Source: Colimorpha_A sp900556615 (GTDB taxonomy: Bacteria > Bacillota > Clostridia > Oscillospirales > CAG-272). From it: a DNA stretch of 64,000 bases. A program made the position numbers and the translations under genes. A model generated the notes under the pieces. The model searched no databases, was not told the origin of the DNA, and was given only the letters and a program-made list of their open reading frames with translations. This document shows positions 15,177 to 24,512 of the stretch, piece by piece. The DNA lies in the NCBI GenBank assembly GCA_963598415.1, contig CAVBUH010000042.1, forward strand, positions 85,769-149,768, written 5' to 3'. Each line of letters begins with the position of its first letter. Within the stretch, counting starts at the first letter, position 1.

Positions 15177-16562
15177 ATGAATGCAAAGGATTTAAAAAAA
15201 GAACTTGAGTACAAAAATAAGAGCGCTTTTGATTCGATAACAGAGGATGAACTTGAGCGCTCCTTTGCTTATGCCGAGAGCTATAAGCTTTTTCTCGACA
15301 ATGCAAAGACAGAACGGGAAGCCGTAAAATATGCGGTGGCTATGGCGAAACGCAAGGGTTATACCGAATATAGCTTTGGTGATGAGCTTTCCGAGGGGGG
15401 AAAATACTATTATAATAACCGTGGAAAACAACTGGTAATTTTTAAAATAGGCGAAGAATCGCTTGAAAAGGGTGCCTATATTATGGCAGCTCATATCGAT
15501 TCACCGCGGCTGGATCTTAAACAAAATCCGCTCTATGAGGACAGCGGTTTCGGCATGTTCAAAACCCATTATTACGGCGGAATTAAGAAATATCAGTGGG
15601 CGACAGTTCCTCTTTCGCTTCACGGTGTTGTAATAAAAGGAGATGGCAGCACGGTGGAGATTTGCATCGGCGAGGATGACGACGAACCGATATTTTATAT
15701 TTCGGACCTGCTTCCGCATCTTGCTAAAGATCAGATGTCCAAATCTCTTGCGGAGGGAATTACCGGAGAGGGACTCAACATTATTGTCGGTTCCGAACCA
15801 TACCGAGAGGAGGAAACGGACGGGGCGATAAAGCTCAATCTTCTTCGAATTCTGAATGAAAAGTACGGCATATGCGAGGAGGATTTTCTCTCGGCAGAGC
15901 TTACCGCTGTTCCGGCAATGCATGCCAGAGATATCGGTCTTGACCGTTCGCTTATTGCCGGCTACGGCCATGACGACCGCGTCTGTGCTTATCCCGAAAT
16001 AACGGCGCTTTTTGATTCGATTGATACTTCAAAGACTGTTTTCGCAGTCCTTGCCGATAAAGAAGAAACGGGAAGCGACGGTGTAACCGGTATGCAGGGG
16101 GAGCTTTTTTCCGATATTCTTTGGGAAGTATGCGAAGCGAAAAATGCAAATTACAGAATCGTTAAAGCCAATTCAAAATGCCTTTCGGCAGACGTGAATG
16201 CAGCTTTTGATCCGAATTATCCGGAGGTTCTTGAAAAGAGAAATGCTTGCTATGCCAACCGAGGCGTAGTTCTCTCAAAATTTACAGGTGCACGCGGAAA
16301 AAGCGGAACCTCTGACGCAACATCTGAATTTACCGCATATGTGAGAAATATGCTCAATAAAAACGCCGTTGTATGGCAGATGGCGGAGTTGGGTAAGGTT
16401 GATCAGGGAGGAGGCGGAACCGTTGCCAAATATATTGCCAATATGAATATTGATACAATTGATGTCGGCGTTCCGGTTATCTCCATGCATGCTCCGTACG
16501 AGGCTGTTTCAAAGCTTGATTTATATATGACCTATAAGGCATTCTGCGCATTTATCGGATAA
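15177..16562 (+). CDS. M18 family aspartyl-type aminopeptidase
   Basis: A 461-residue cytosolic dizinc aminopeptidase that removes N-terminal residues, often acidic, from peptides. Metal-binding motifs of M18 are evident: AAHIDSPRLDLK (first His and Asp), GHDDRVCAY (bridging Asp), ADKEETGSDG (catalytic Glu and metal Glu) and the late SMHAPYEAVSKLD (final His). The length fits the family. AGAGGAG precedes the ATG. It is followed 7 bp later by prfA. Confidence 0.92.
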   Translation: MNAKDLKKELEYKNKSAFDSITEDELERSFAYAESYKLFLDNAKTEREAVKYAVAMAKRKGYTEYSFGDELSEGGKYYYNNRGKQLVIFKIGEESLEKGAYIMAAHIDSPRLDLKQNPLYEDSGFGMFKTHYYGGIKKYQWATVPLSLHGVVIKGDGSTVEICIGEDDDEPIFYISDLLPHLAKDQMSKSLAEGITGEGLNIIVGSEPYREEETDGAIKLNLLRILNEKYGICEEDFLSAELTAVPAMHARDIGLDRSLIAGYGHDDRVCAYPEITALFDSIDTSKTVFAVLADKEETGSDGVTGMQGELFSDILWEVCEAKNANYRIVKANSKCLSADVNAAFDPNYPEVLEKRNACYANRGVVLSKFTGARGKSGTSDATSEFTAYVRNMLNKNAVVWQMAELGKVDQGGGGTVAKYIANMNIDTIDVGVPVISMHAPYEAVSKLDLYMTYKAFCAFIG

Positions 16563-16569
16563 TGATAAT

Positions 16570-17643
16570 ATGTTGATGAAACTAAAAGAAGCCGAACTTT
16601 ATTATGAAAGCGTTTCGGAAAAGCTTTCTCAGCCGGGAATAGCCGCAGATCAGGCGGAATTTCGGCGTCTTATGCAGGAATATAAGCGCCTTACTCCCAT
16701 AGTTTTAAAATATCGTGAATATCTTGAGGCCGAGAAACGCATTTCTGAGGCTGAGAAAATATTGTCTTCCGAAAGCGACGCAGAGCTTTGCCGACTTGCC
16801 TCGGACGAGTTGAAAGAGACCAAAGCGAGACGGGAACTCTTGTATTCCGAGCTTACGATTCTTTTGATTCCTCGTGACCCGAATGATAATAAAAATGTTA
16901 TTGTAGAAATCAGGGCCGGAGCGGGAGGGGAAGAGGCAGCGCTCTTTGCAGCGTCATTATTCAGAATGTATTCTATGTATTCCGCGAATCAGGGATATAG
17001 AATTGATATTGTAAGCGCAAACGGAACTGAGCTTGGCGGTTACCGGGAAATTTCCTTTATTATCGAGGGCGAAGGCGCCTATTCCCGGTTCAAATATGAA
17101 AGTGGTGTTCATCGTGTTCAAAGGGTTCCCGAAACCGAATCGCAGGGAAGAATACACACATCGACTGTTACGGTTGCGGTTCTGCCGGAAGCCGAAGAGG
17201 TCGAAATCGATATAGATCCCAATGATCTGAAGATAGAGACAATTAAAAGTTCGGGCGCCGGCGGGCAGCATATCAATAAGACAGAGTCCGCAATAAGGAT
17301 ACTTCATAAGCCGACAGGAATCGTTGTTGAGTGCCAGGATGAACGTTCACAATATAAAAATCGAGACAGGGCAATGAAGATTCTTCGCTCAAAGCTGTTT
17401 GATATAAAACGCTCTGAACAGGATAGCAAAATCGCTGCGGAGCGCCGTTCCCAGGTCGGAACCGGAGATCGCAGTGAAAAAATCAGAACCTATAATTATC
17501 CTCAAAGCCGTATGACAGATCACCGCATCGGGTATTCCTCCTATAGCCTTGACAGCTTTCTTGACGGAAATATCGGAGATTTGATCGATGCACTGGCAAC
17601 GGTAGATGCCGCTGAAAAATTAAAAAAGACAGAAGAAAAATGA
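16570..17643 (+). CDS. prfA: Peptide chain release factor 1
   Basis: A 357-residue factor that reads UAA and UAG and triggers peptide release. The GGQ motif is in SSGAGGQHINKTESAIR (about residue 233) and the codon-reading tripeptide region is RVPETESQGRIHTS, with PET where Escherichia coli has PAT. No strong ribosome binding site is seen; ATG 16576 is an alternative start. It overlaps the next gene by ATGA. Usual bacterial neighbours (hemK/prmC) are absent; the tsaC/sua5 gene follows, as in many Gram-positives. Confidence 0.95.
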   Translation: MLMKLKEAELYYESVSEKLSQPGIAADQAEFRRLMQEYKRLTPIVLKYREYLEAEKRISEAEKILSSESDAELCRLASDELKETKARRELLYSELTILLIPRDPNDNKNVIVEIRAGAGGEEAALFAASLFRMYSMYSANQGYRIDIVSANGTELGGYREISFIIEGEGAYSRFKYESGVHRVQRVPETESQGRIHTSTVTVAVLPEAEEVEIDIDPNDLKIETIKSSGAGGQHINKTESAIRILHKPTGIVVECQDERSQYKNRDRAMKILRSKLFDIKRSEQDSKIAAERRSQVGTGDRSEKIRTYNYPQSRMTDHRIGYSSYSLDSFLDGNIGDLIDALATVDAAEKLKKTEEK

Positions 17644-18650
17644 ATACACTGAAAATTAAATATACAGGAAGTACTTCACTGATTCCTGCTGCAGAAATTA
17701 TCAAAAACGGTGGAATTGTTGCATTTCCTACCGAGACGGTTTACGGTCTCGGCGGAAATGCACTTGATCCTCTCGCGGCGGGAAAAATATATGCTGCAAA
17801 AGGGAGACCTTCCGATAATCCTCTTATAGTGCATCTTGCTAAAGTTCAGGATGCCGGCAAGTACTGTTATACAAACGATTTGTTTTATCAAATTGCAGAC
17901 GCTTTTATGCCGGGACCTCTTACTGTAATACTTCCGAAAAAATCAAATATTCCTGACAGTGTGACCGGAGGTCTTGATTCCGTCGGAATCAGAGTTCCTT
18001 CTCACAAGATTGCAAATGAACTTATAAAATTGTCAGGGGTACCGATTGCCGCTCCTTCTGCCAATCTGTCCGGTAAGCCGAGCCCTACCGAATTTTCACA
18101 TATAGAGCATGACTTGGACGGGCGCGCTGACGCTCTTATCGACGGAGGAAACTGCGACTTCGGTGTGGAGTCTACGATTATCAAATTGAACGGAAATGAA
18201 ATCATACTTCTTCGCCCCGGCGCTGTAACCGCGGAAATGCTCTCTTTGTTTTGCGATAAGTTAACGATTGATAAAGCTGTTACCGAAAAATTTGACGGAG
18301 TTCCTCTTGCTCCCGGGATGAAGTACCGACATTATGCTCCTGAGTGTCCTCTTACTATTCTTGAAGGAAGCGATGAAGCGGTGTATGAATTTTTGTCATG
18401 CAGAGAAAAACGCGGTGTAATTTGTTTTGATGAGGATCTACCCCATATATTGGGAAAGTATGTCTTCTCATGCGGTCCGATTCATGATTCACTGAAGCAA
18501 GCGCAAAATTTGTTTTCCTGTCTGAGAAAATTTGATCAGATACACGACATAGACATAATTTACGCACGTATGCCGTCAAAGGCAGGAATAGGTCTTGCGG
18601 TATTCAACAGGCTTATCAAAGCATCTGGATTTAACATAAGGAAGCTTTGA
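17640..18650 (+). CDS. L-threonylcarbamoyladenylate synthase (Sua5 type)
   Basis: A 336-residue enzyme of t6A tRNA modification: makes threonylcarbamoyl-AMP from Thr, bicarbonate and ATP. The YrdC domain (about 10-205) has GGIVAFPTETVYGLGGNA, KGRPSDNPLIVHL and the PSANLSGKPSPT signature. A linker with APGMKYRHYAPECPL leads to the smaller C-terminal Sua5 domain, marking the long Sua5 type and not the short TsaC. The start overlaps the prfA stop (ATGA), so both are translated together. Confidence 0.93.
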   Translation: MNTLKIKYTGSTSLIPAAEIIKNGGIVAFPTETVYGLGGNALDPLAAGKIYAAKGRPSDNPLIVHLAKVQDAGKYCYTNDLFYQIADAFMPGPLTVILPKKSNIPDSVTGGLDSVGIRVPSHKIANELIKLSGVPIAAPSANLSGKPSPTEFSHIEHDLDGRADALIDGGNCDFGVESTIIKLNGNEIILLRPGAVTAEMLSLFCDKLTIDKAVTEKFDGVPLAPGMKYRHYAPECPLTILEGSDEAVYEFLSCREKRGVICFDEDLPHILGKYVFSCGPIHDSLKQAQNLFSCLRKFDQIHDIDIIYARMPSKAGIGLAVFNRLIKASGFNIRKL

Positions 18651-18685
18651 TACAATCAAATCATAAATGGTAAAGGAAAGCTAAA

Positions 18686-20917
18686 ATGGCAAGAAAGAAG
18701 AATACGGCAAAAGCTCAGCCTACCGATTTTTCCGCAGTGGCAGAGGTTGTTCAACAGCCGATCACCGAGACAATTGAAAAAAATTTTATGCCCTATGCAA
18801 TGAGCGTAATCGTTTCAAGAGCGATTCCGGCGATCGACGGATTCAAGCCTTCCCACCGTAAGCTGTTATATACGATGTATAAAATGGGACTTCTCACAGG
18901 CGCAAAAACGAAATCAGCAAATGTTGTCGGTCAGACGATGAAGCTCAATCCCCACGGCGATCAGGCAATCTATGCGACTTTGGTGCGTTTGACAAGGGGA
19001 AACGAGGCTCTTTTGCACCCTTTTATCGACTCCAAAGGAAGCTTTGGAAAGCATTACAGCTCTGATATGGACTATGCCGCTCCGCGTTATACAGAATGTA
19101 AGCTGGACAAGCTTTGTAATGAGATTTTTGGCGGAATTGACAAAGATGCTGTGGAATTTTGTGATAACTACGATAATTCGATGCAGGAGCCGGTTTTGCT
19201 GCCTACTGCGTTTCCCAACGTGCTCGTTTCTCCGAATCTCGGGGTTGCAGTGGGAATGGCTTGTTCCATATGCTCCTTCAATCTCGCTGAAATTTGTGAC
19301 GGGACAATACAACTCTTAAAAAATCCCGATACCGATATTGATCGTCTTGTTGATATTATACGCGCTCCCGATTTTCCGAGCGGCGGAAATATGATATACG
19401 ACAGGGAACGGTATAAGGATATTTTTCGGACGGGACGCGGATCCGTAAAAGTAAGGGCAAGGTATACATATGATAAGGACGCTAACTGTATCGATGTTCT
19501 TCAAATACCGTATTCGACGACTATTGAAGCGATTATAAAAAAAATTACGCAGTATATCAAGGAAGGCAAGCTTAAGGAAATAACCGATGTCCGTGACGAA
19601 ATCGACTTGAACGGATTCAAGCTTACGATAGATTTACGCAGAGGCGTCGATCCTGACAGATTGATGACAAAGCTTTTCGGTATGACCTCGCTTGAGGATT
19701 CCTTTGAATGCAATTTTAATATACTTATCGATGGAACTCCGAAAACTCTCGGGGTGAAAGAAATTCTCGGCGAATGGATCAAGTTTCGCACGAATTCGGT
19801 ACGTCATGAGCTTACATTTGATTTAAATAAAAAGAAGGAGAAGCTTCACCTGCTTCTCGGACTCGGAAAAATTCTTCTGGATATTGACAAGGCAATCAAA
19901 ATTGTCCGAGAGACTGCGCTTGAGAAGGATGTGGTACCGAATCTTATGACCGGATTCGGAATCGATCAAATACAAGCAGAATATATTGCCGAAATAAAGC
20001 TCAGAAACCTAAATCGAGAATATATCATCAGCCGGATAAAGGAAATAGAAAGCCTTCAAAAAGAAATTGCCGAGCTTGAACAAACCATCGGTTCCGATAC
20101 AAGAATAAAGAATATCATTGCTGCACAGCTTCGCGAAATAAAACAAAAATACGGAAAACCGAGGCTTACTCAGCTCATCGGAGCAGAGGATATAATTGAA
20201 TATAAAGAAGATGACATCGAAAACTATAATGTAAAGCTTATATTCACAAAAGAAGGTTATTTTAAGAAAATTACTTTGCTTTCTTATCGTGGAAATGACG
20301 AACAAAAGCTAAAGGAGGGCGACAGCGTTCTCACATGTGCTGATGCTTCAAACAGCGACGAGCTATTATTCTTTTCCGATAAAGCACAGGTGTATAAGGC
20401 AAAGGCAAGCGATTTTGATACAGTGAAAGCTTCGCAGCTTGGCGAATATATTCCGGCTAAGCTCGGGTTCGATGAAGGAGAGCGTGCCATAGCGATGAAG
20501 TCGGTATCGGATTATTCTTCTGCCGGATATGCCGCTGTATTTTTTGAAAACGGCAAGGGAGTCAGAATACCAATATCGATATATGAAACAAAGACAAATC
20601 GCAAAAAGCTGACTAACGCTTATTCCGCATCATGTGCTCCGATCGGGGTACTGTTTTCTTCCAATGAGGACAGGGATGTCCTTTTGGTCAGTGATCAGAA
20701 AAAAGCCGCGATTATTTCCTTATCGCTTGTTCCGGAAAAAGCAACAAGAACTTCTCAGGGCGTTTCTGTCATAACGCTGAAAAAGGGAAGCAATCTTATA
20801 TTTGCCGATACAGAACCGGAAAAATATCTTGCAGATACAAGAAAATATCGTAAAAATAAGCTCCCTGCTTCCGGTGTTGTATTGTCTGATGAGGAGAAGA
20901 AAAAATTTCCGTTTTAA
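18686..20917 (+). CDS. parC: Type IIA DNA topoisomerase subunit A (ParC/GyrA-like)
   Basis: A 743-residue DNA breakage-reunion subunit. The N-terminal domain carries SRAIPAIDGFKPSHRKLLY, VVGQTMKLNPHGDQAIYATLVRL and the catalytic Tyr in DYAAPRYTE (about residue 135). A long coiled coil (about 415-480, LNREYIISRIKEIESLQKEI) and a C-terminal beta-pinwheel region follow. No GyrA box (QRRGGKG) is visible, which favours ParC over GyrA. A parE/gyrB-like partner is normally adjacent upstream; here tsaC/sua5 is, so the partner is elsewhere or outside the window. A canonical gyrA probably also exists in this genome (inference). Confidence 0.88.
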   Translation: MARKKNTAKAQPTDFSAVAEVVQQPITETIEKNFMPYAMSVIVSRAIPAIDGFKPSHRKLLYTMYKMGLLTGAKTKSANVVGQTMKLNPHGDQAIYATLVRLTRGNEALLHPFIDSKGSFGKHYSSDMDYAAPRYTECKLDKLCNEIFGGIDKDAVEFCDNYDNSMQEPVLLPTAFPNVLVSPNLGVAVGMACSICSFNLAEICDGTIQLLKNPDTDIDRLVDIIRAPDFPSGGNMIYDRERYKDIFRTGRGSVKVRARYTYDKDANCIDVLQIPYSTTIEAIIKKITQYIKEGKLKEITDVRDEIDLNGFKLTIDLRRGVDPDRLMTKLFGMTSLEDSFECNFNILIDGTPKTLGVKEILGEWIKFRTNSVRHELTFDLNKKKEKLHLLLGLGKILLDIDKAIKIVRETALEKDVVPNLMTGFGIDQIQAEYIAEIKLRNLNREYIISRIKEIESLQKEIAELEQTIGSDTRIKNIIAAQLREIKQKYGKPRLTQLIGAEDIIEYKEDDIENYNVKLIFTKEGYFKKITLLSYRGNDEQKLKEGDSVLTCADASNSDELLFFSDKAQVYKAKASDFDTVKASQLGEYIPAKLGFDEGERAIAMKSVSDYSSAGYAAVFFENGKGVRIPISIYETKTNRKKLTNAYSASCAPIGVLFSSNEDRDVLLVSDQKKAAIISLSLVPEKATRTSQGVSVITLKKGSNLIFADTEPEKYLADTRKYRKNKLPASGVVLSDEEKKKFPF

Positions 20918-20969
20918 AATTTTTTGCGATAATATGTTTTTTTCAATTTGACAGTTGATATTATAATCA

Positions 20970-20983
20970 TATTATGTTATAAT
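20970..20983 (+). promoter_or_regulatory. Likely promoter of the SpoIID-domain operon
   Basis: TTGACA at 20948-20953 is followed by TATTAT at 20970 (16-bp spacer), and an extended -10, TG-T-TATAAT, ends at 20983. Either could serve the secreted pair at 21052. Confidence 0.5.
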
Positions 20984-21051
20984 GTTTTATCATCAGGATT
21001 CCGAAGTCTCTTTGCTGCGGAACAAAACGGCTTGAAAGGACGGAAATCAAA

Positions 21052-21555
21052 ATGAAAAGATTTTCAAAGCTCACGACAGTATTTGTTTTTATGTTGGCGG
21101 CTCTTACTCTCTGTGTTTCCGCTGACGGAGTTTATTCTTCGCACGATGACCCGCTTGTTTCTCTCAGCTATGTAAACGACATTCTTGCTCCCGAGATTGC
21201 GTCACAAATTATGGCAAAAGTCGAGGCAGAATATGTAAAAATATCCGATATAAGCATCGCTTCATCTGGCTCTTACACTTATTTGTCACTCAGTCAGGGA
21301 CAAACGCTGATGGCGGATTCCTGTTGTGAAGTAATTTTACTTGACGGGGTATCAGCTGCCGTTATAACCTCCGCAGCAAATATAAATGCCGGGGCAGGAT
21401 TAAGCGATCTCACATCAGGATCGGTTGTGAAAAACGGAGCAGCTATTCCTGTTAATCATTATTTAGTAATACCGAAAGGTGACGGTAGAGGTTTTACCGT
21501 TACTTCCGATACTGCAAATATATTGGTAAGGGGTGAGTACAATATCACAGGTTAA
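21052..21555 (+). CDS. Secreted protein of unknown function beside SpoIID-domain gene
   Basis: A 167-residue exported protein with a clear signal peptide (basic MKRFSK, hydrophobic core 9-22, cleavage near CVSADG). The mature part is Ser/Ala/Gly-rich with beta-type segments (SYTYLSLSQGQTLMAD; EVILLDGVSAAVITSA) resembling secreted Clostridial proteins that have no known domain. AAAGGA precedes the ATG. It overlaps the SpoIID-domain gene by 23 bases, so the two are translationally coupled and may work together at the cell wall. I do not recognise the family. Confidence 0.75.
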   Translation: MKRFSKLTTVFVFMLAALTLCVSADGVYSSHDDPLVSLSYVNDILAPEIASQIMAKVEAEYVKISDISIASSGSYTYLSLSQGQTLMADSCCEVILLDGVSAAVITSAANINAGAGLSDLTSGSVVKNGAAIPVNHYLVIPKGDGRGFTVTSDTANILVRGEYNITG

Positions 21556-23644
21556 GTCAAACCAAAACTCGCGCAAAAAGAAGAAGCTTCGTCTTGACAC
21601 AAGATTTTGGACAAGGTTGATCGTAATCGTTTTGACGCTGACTATGTTAGCGGGGACATGCTATTATGCGATGGTTTTCCTTTTTGCAAATTCAAGAGTA
21701 GAAGCGGTTTCCGCTGCATCATCCGATGACTTGCAGGTCAGAATTGCTTTAATTTACGGCTCGTCGGTTACGGTTAATTTTAAAACCGTAACCGATTATG
21801 GCTTTTCTCTTGGTTATAATGATTCGGAAAACACCTTTACCGAAATCACAACTACCGATACAACCGCCCTCAGTATTACCTGCGACAGAAATCTTGTTCG
21901 CTCCGGCAGTGAATATGCTCTCGCAGCAAATTCCTCAGACGTTACGATAGGAGCATATCACATAAAAATTAAGTGTGAAAGCGAAGAAGTTTTTAATTAT
22001 TTTCCAGAGGTTGTCGAAGCTTTGCCGCAATATCATGTTTTTCCGGGATATTACGACGGCGTAAAATATATAATGATAGGACAGTTTTCCGATTCAAGTC
22101 AGGCATCGTCAGTTCTTTCTGAAGTTATATCTGCATTAACTCCTACAGCTGACGATAGCGCGGTCTCGGTTGATTCCGAAAGCCAATTCGAAGACTCCTC
22201 TGCGGAAACCGTTGCACAATCAAGCGCGTCATCAGCTTTTATTGAAGCTGTACGCGCGGCAGTCGTTTCCTCTCCTTCCGATACAGCTGTTATGGCTGTT
22301 GATTCATCAACCGACAGTATCGTATGGATTTTCGACGACTCATCCGAAACCTCTTTCATGGGAGTAAAAGCTCTTCAAATTCAAGATCAAAGCTATTCGT
22401 ATATAAAAGGATATAAAGGCGGAAGTCTTTTGACATACGATGATGTCCTGGAATGTTCTGTGTATAATTCCGATGGCAGTTACGGAATAAAGGTCATAAA
22501 TGTCCTGCCTGTTGAAACGTATATTGCCGGAGTTATTCCGTACGAAATCGGAAACACATGGCCGCTTGAGACGCAGAAAGCCTTTGCAATAGCTGTAAGG
22601 TCTTATGCAATTTCTCATCTCGGACGTCACAAATCCTCTTACAATGCTGATTTGTGCTGTACAGCCAACTGTCAGGTATACAAGGGTTTTGGATCGACAA
22701 ACGCCCGCGTAAGGCAGGCCGTTGAAGAAACAAGAGGGCTGATTGCCGTTTACAACGGAAGAATATGTGAAACCTATTATTCATCAAGTACCGGCGGATG
22801 CACTGCGAATGTATCAGAGGTTTGGGGCAGTAATCAAAGTTATTATGGTTATCTGAAGGCGATCGCTACTCCATGGGAGCAATATACTAAATATGGAAAC
22901 GGAAGCTGGACTTCCTCCGCTACAGGGACTCAGATATATCAGACGCTTGTGGGAAAAGGATATACAGCACTTAAGAGCGCCGTCACAAAGATAGATATTA
23001 CATATGCAACCAATTCCACTTATGTTTATGCAGTTACCTTTTATGATTCATCCGGAAATTCACTTAAAATTTCTAAAATCAGTAAAGTAAAATCAGCCCT
23101 TTCCCCCTACTTAAAAAGCGGGAATTTCGTTGTAGCCAAGGCGGGAGAAAAGGTGACTCGAACTAATTATACTATGATGGGATTCGGTGCCTCAAGCACC
23201 GAGCCTGCCGCGGGCGTTTCGGTGAAAACGAATCCGTTCGATCATATTATCTATGGAAGACAAACCTTCTCGATTTTGACAGCCGAGGGGCTGAAAAATT
23301 TTGTTGACAGTAATTCTGAGCATGTTGCTACCGCTAACGGAACCGTAGATTTCAATATGTCACATTCTCTTGATAGTCAGTATTATCCTACGGTATTGGG
23401 AGTTAACGGCGAAGTGCTTCCCGATATTCTGAATCTTGACGCAATTGCTGAAACGGAAACGCTGACCGCAGAAGGAAGCGACGGAACCTTTGTGTTTATC
23501 GGACGAGGTTGGGGACACGGCGTAGGGCTGAGTCAGTGGGGAATAAAAGACCTTGGTGATCTCGGCTATGATTATGAAACTATTTTTAAGGCATACTATA
23601 CCGATGCGGATATAATACCATATACAGATTATCTTAACAACTGA
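21533..23644 (+). CDS. Membrane-anchored SpoIID/LytB-domain protein
   Basis: A 703-residue protein. A basic N-terminus (NSRKKKKLRLDTRFW) and one transmembrane helix (about 30-52) lead to an outside region of ~250 residues with a SPOR-like segment (LPQYHVFPGYYDGVKYIMIG), then a SpoIID domain from about 310: ETYIAGVIPYEIG, KAFAIAVRSYAI, ADLCCTANCQVYKG and YYSSSTGGCTANV. The C-terminal block ends with GRGWGHGVGLSQWG, the conserved SpoIID closing motif. SpoIID is a peptidoglycan transglycosylase of engulfment; this longer relative probably cuts denuded glycan. Start GTG 21533 lies inside the preceding gene. Confidence 0.85.
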   Translation: MSTISQVKSNQNSRKKKKLRLDTRFWTRLIVIVLTLTMLAGTCYYAMVFLFANSRVEAVSAASSDDLQVRIALIYGSSVTVNFKTVTDYGFSLGYNDSENTFTEITTTDTTALSITCDRNLVRSGSEYALAANSSDVTIGAYHIKIKCESEEVFNYFPEVVEALPQYHVFPGYYDGVKYIMIGQFSDSSQASSVLSEVISALTPTADDSAVSVDSESQFEDSSAETVAQSSASSAFIEAVRAAVVSSPSDTAVMAVDSSTDSIVWIFDDSSETSFMGVKALQIQDQSYSYIKGYKGGSLLTYDDVLECSVYNSDGSYGIKVINVLPVETYIAGVIPYEIGNTWPLETQKAFAIAVRSYAISHLGRHKSSYNADLCCTANCQVYKGFGSTNARVRQAVEETRGLIAVYNGRICETYYSSSTGGCTANVSEVWGSNQSYYGYLKAIATPWEQYTKYGNGSWTSSATGTQIYQTLVGKGYTALKSAVTKIDITYATNSTYVYAVTFYDSSGNSLKISKISKVKSALSPYLKSGNFVVAKAGEKVTRTNYTMMGFGASSTEPAAGVSVKTNPFDHIIYGRQTFSILTAEGLKNFVDSNSEHVATANGTVDFNMSHSLDSQYYPTVLGVNGEVLPDILNLDAIAETETLTAEGSDGTFVFIGRGWGHGVGLSQWGIKDLGDLGYDYETIFKAYYTDADIIPYTDYLNN

Positions 23645-23666
23645 AGATTTTTGAAAGGAATAGCAG

Positions 23667-24512
23667 ATGTTTTTAATCAAAGAAAAGAAACAATTAAATC
23701 AAAATACCGTTTCAATGACGGTAGAAGCTCCTAAGATTGCCGGAAAGGCAAGACCGGGGCAGTTTGTAATTATCAGGGGTGATGAAAAGGGGGAACGTAT
23801 TCCTCTTACCATAGCAGGTTATGACCTGAGAGAAGGTACGGTAACCGTGATTTTTCAAGCGGTCGGCGCATCAACGATGAAGCTTGCAGAATTACCGCAG
23901 GGCGGATATATATGCGATATAGTTGGACCTCTCGGAAGGGCATCAGAGCTTGACGGAATAAAAAAAGCGGCGGTGGTCGGCGGTGGATTAGGCTGTGCAA
24001 TTGCTTATCCTCAGGCAAAATATCTGCATGATAACGGAGCTTCGGTAGATATAGTTGCCGGTTTCAGAAACAAAGATATTATAATTCTTGAGGAAGAAAT
24101 GAGAGCGGCTTGCGACAGACTTACTGTTCTGACAGATGACGGTTCAAACGGAAATAAGGGACTTGTAACCGACGGCCTCAAAGCGCTGATAGATTGTGGA
24201 GCCGAATATGATATCGTTATTGTAATTGGACCTCCTATTATGATGAAATTTGTATGTAAGCTTACAAAAGAATACGGAATAAAAACTGTGGTAAGTATGA
24301 ACCCGATTATGATAGATGGAACCGGAATGTGCGGAGGATGCCGTGTTTCGGTCGGCGGGGAAATGAAATTTGCCTGTGTTGACGGTCCTGACTTTGACGG
24401 TCATCTTGTTGATTTTGATGAGCTTATGAAACGAAATGCCATGTATCGTGACGAGGAACAGCACGAGTGTAATCTTTTCCGCGCAGAAAAGGAGCTTGAT
24501 AAAAATGCCTAA
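23667..24512 (+). CDS. nfnA: NfnA-like ferredoxin-NADP reductase small subunit
   Basis: A 281-residue FAD and [2Fe-2S] subunit of the NfnAB electron-bifurcating transhydrogenase family (also annotated as sulfide dehydrogenase beta / FNR alpha). The FAD domain has RPGQFVIIR and ERIPLTI; the NAD domain has VVGGGLGCAIAYPQAKYL; the cluster Cys residues are in GMCGGCRV and FACVDGP, with one more upstream or nearby. It is followed immediately by the large subunit with an overlap, as in known nfnAB pairs. NfnAB couples NADH and reduced ferredoxin to NADPH formation, typical for anaerobes. AAAGGAA precedes the ATG. Confidence 0.9.
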   Translation: MFLIKEKKQLNQNTVSMTVEAPKIAGKARPGQFVIIRGDEKGERIPLTIAGYDLREGTVTVIFQAVGASTMKLAELPQGGYICDIVGPLGRASELDGIKKAAVVGGGLGCAIAYPQAKYLHDNGASVDIVAGFRNKDIIILEEEMRAACDRLTVLTDDGSNGNKGLVTDGLKALIDCGAEYDIVIVIGPPIMMKFVCKLTKEYGIKTVVSMNPIMIDGTGMCGGCRVSVGGEMKFACVDGPDFDGHLVDFDELMKRNAMYRDEEQHECNLFRAEKELDKNA

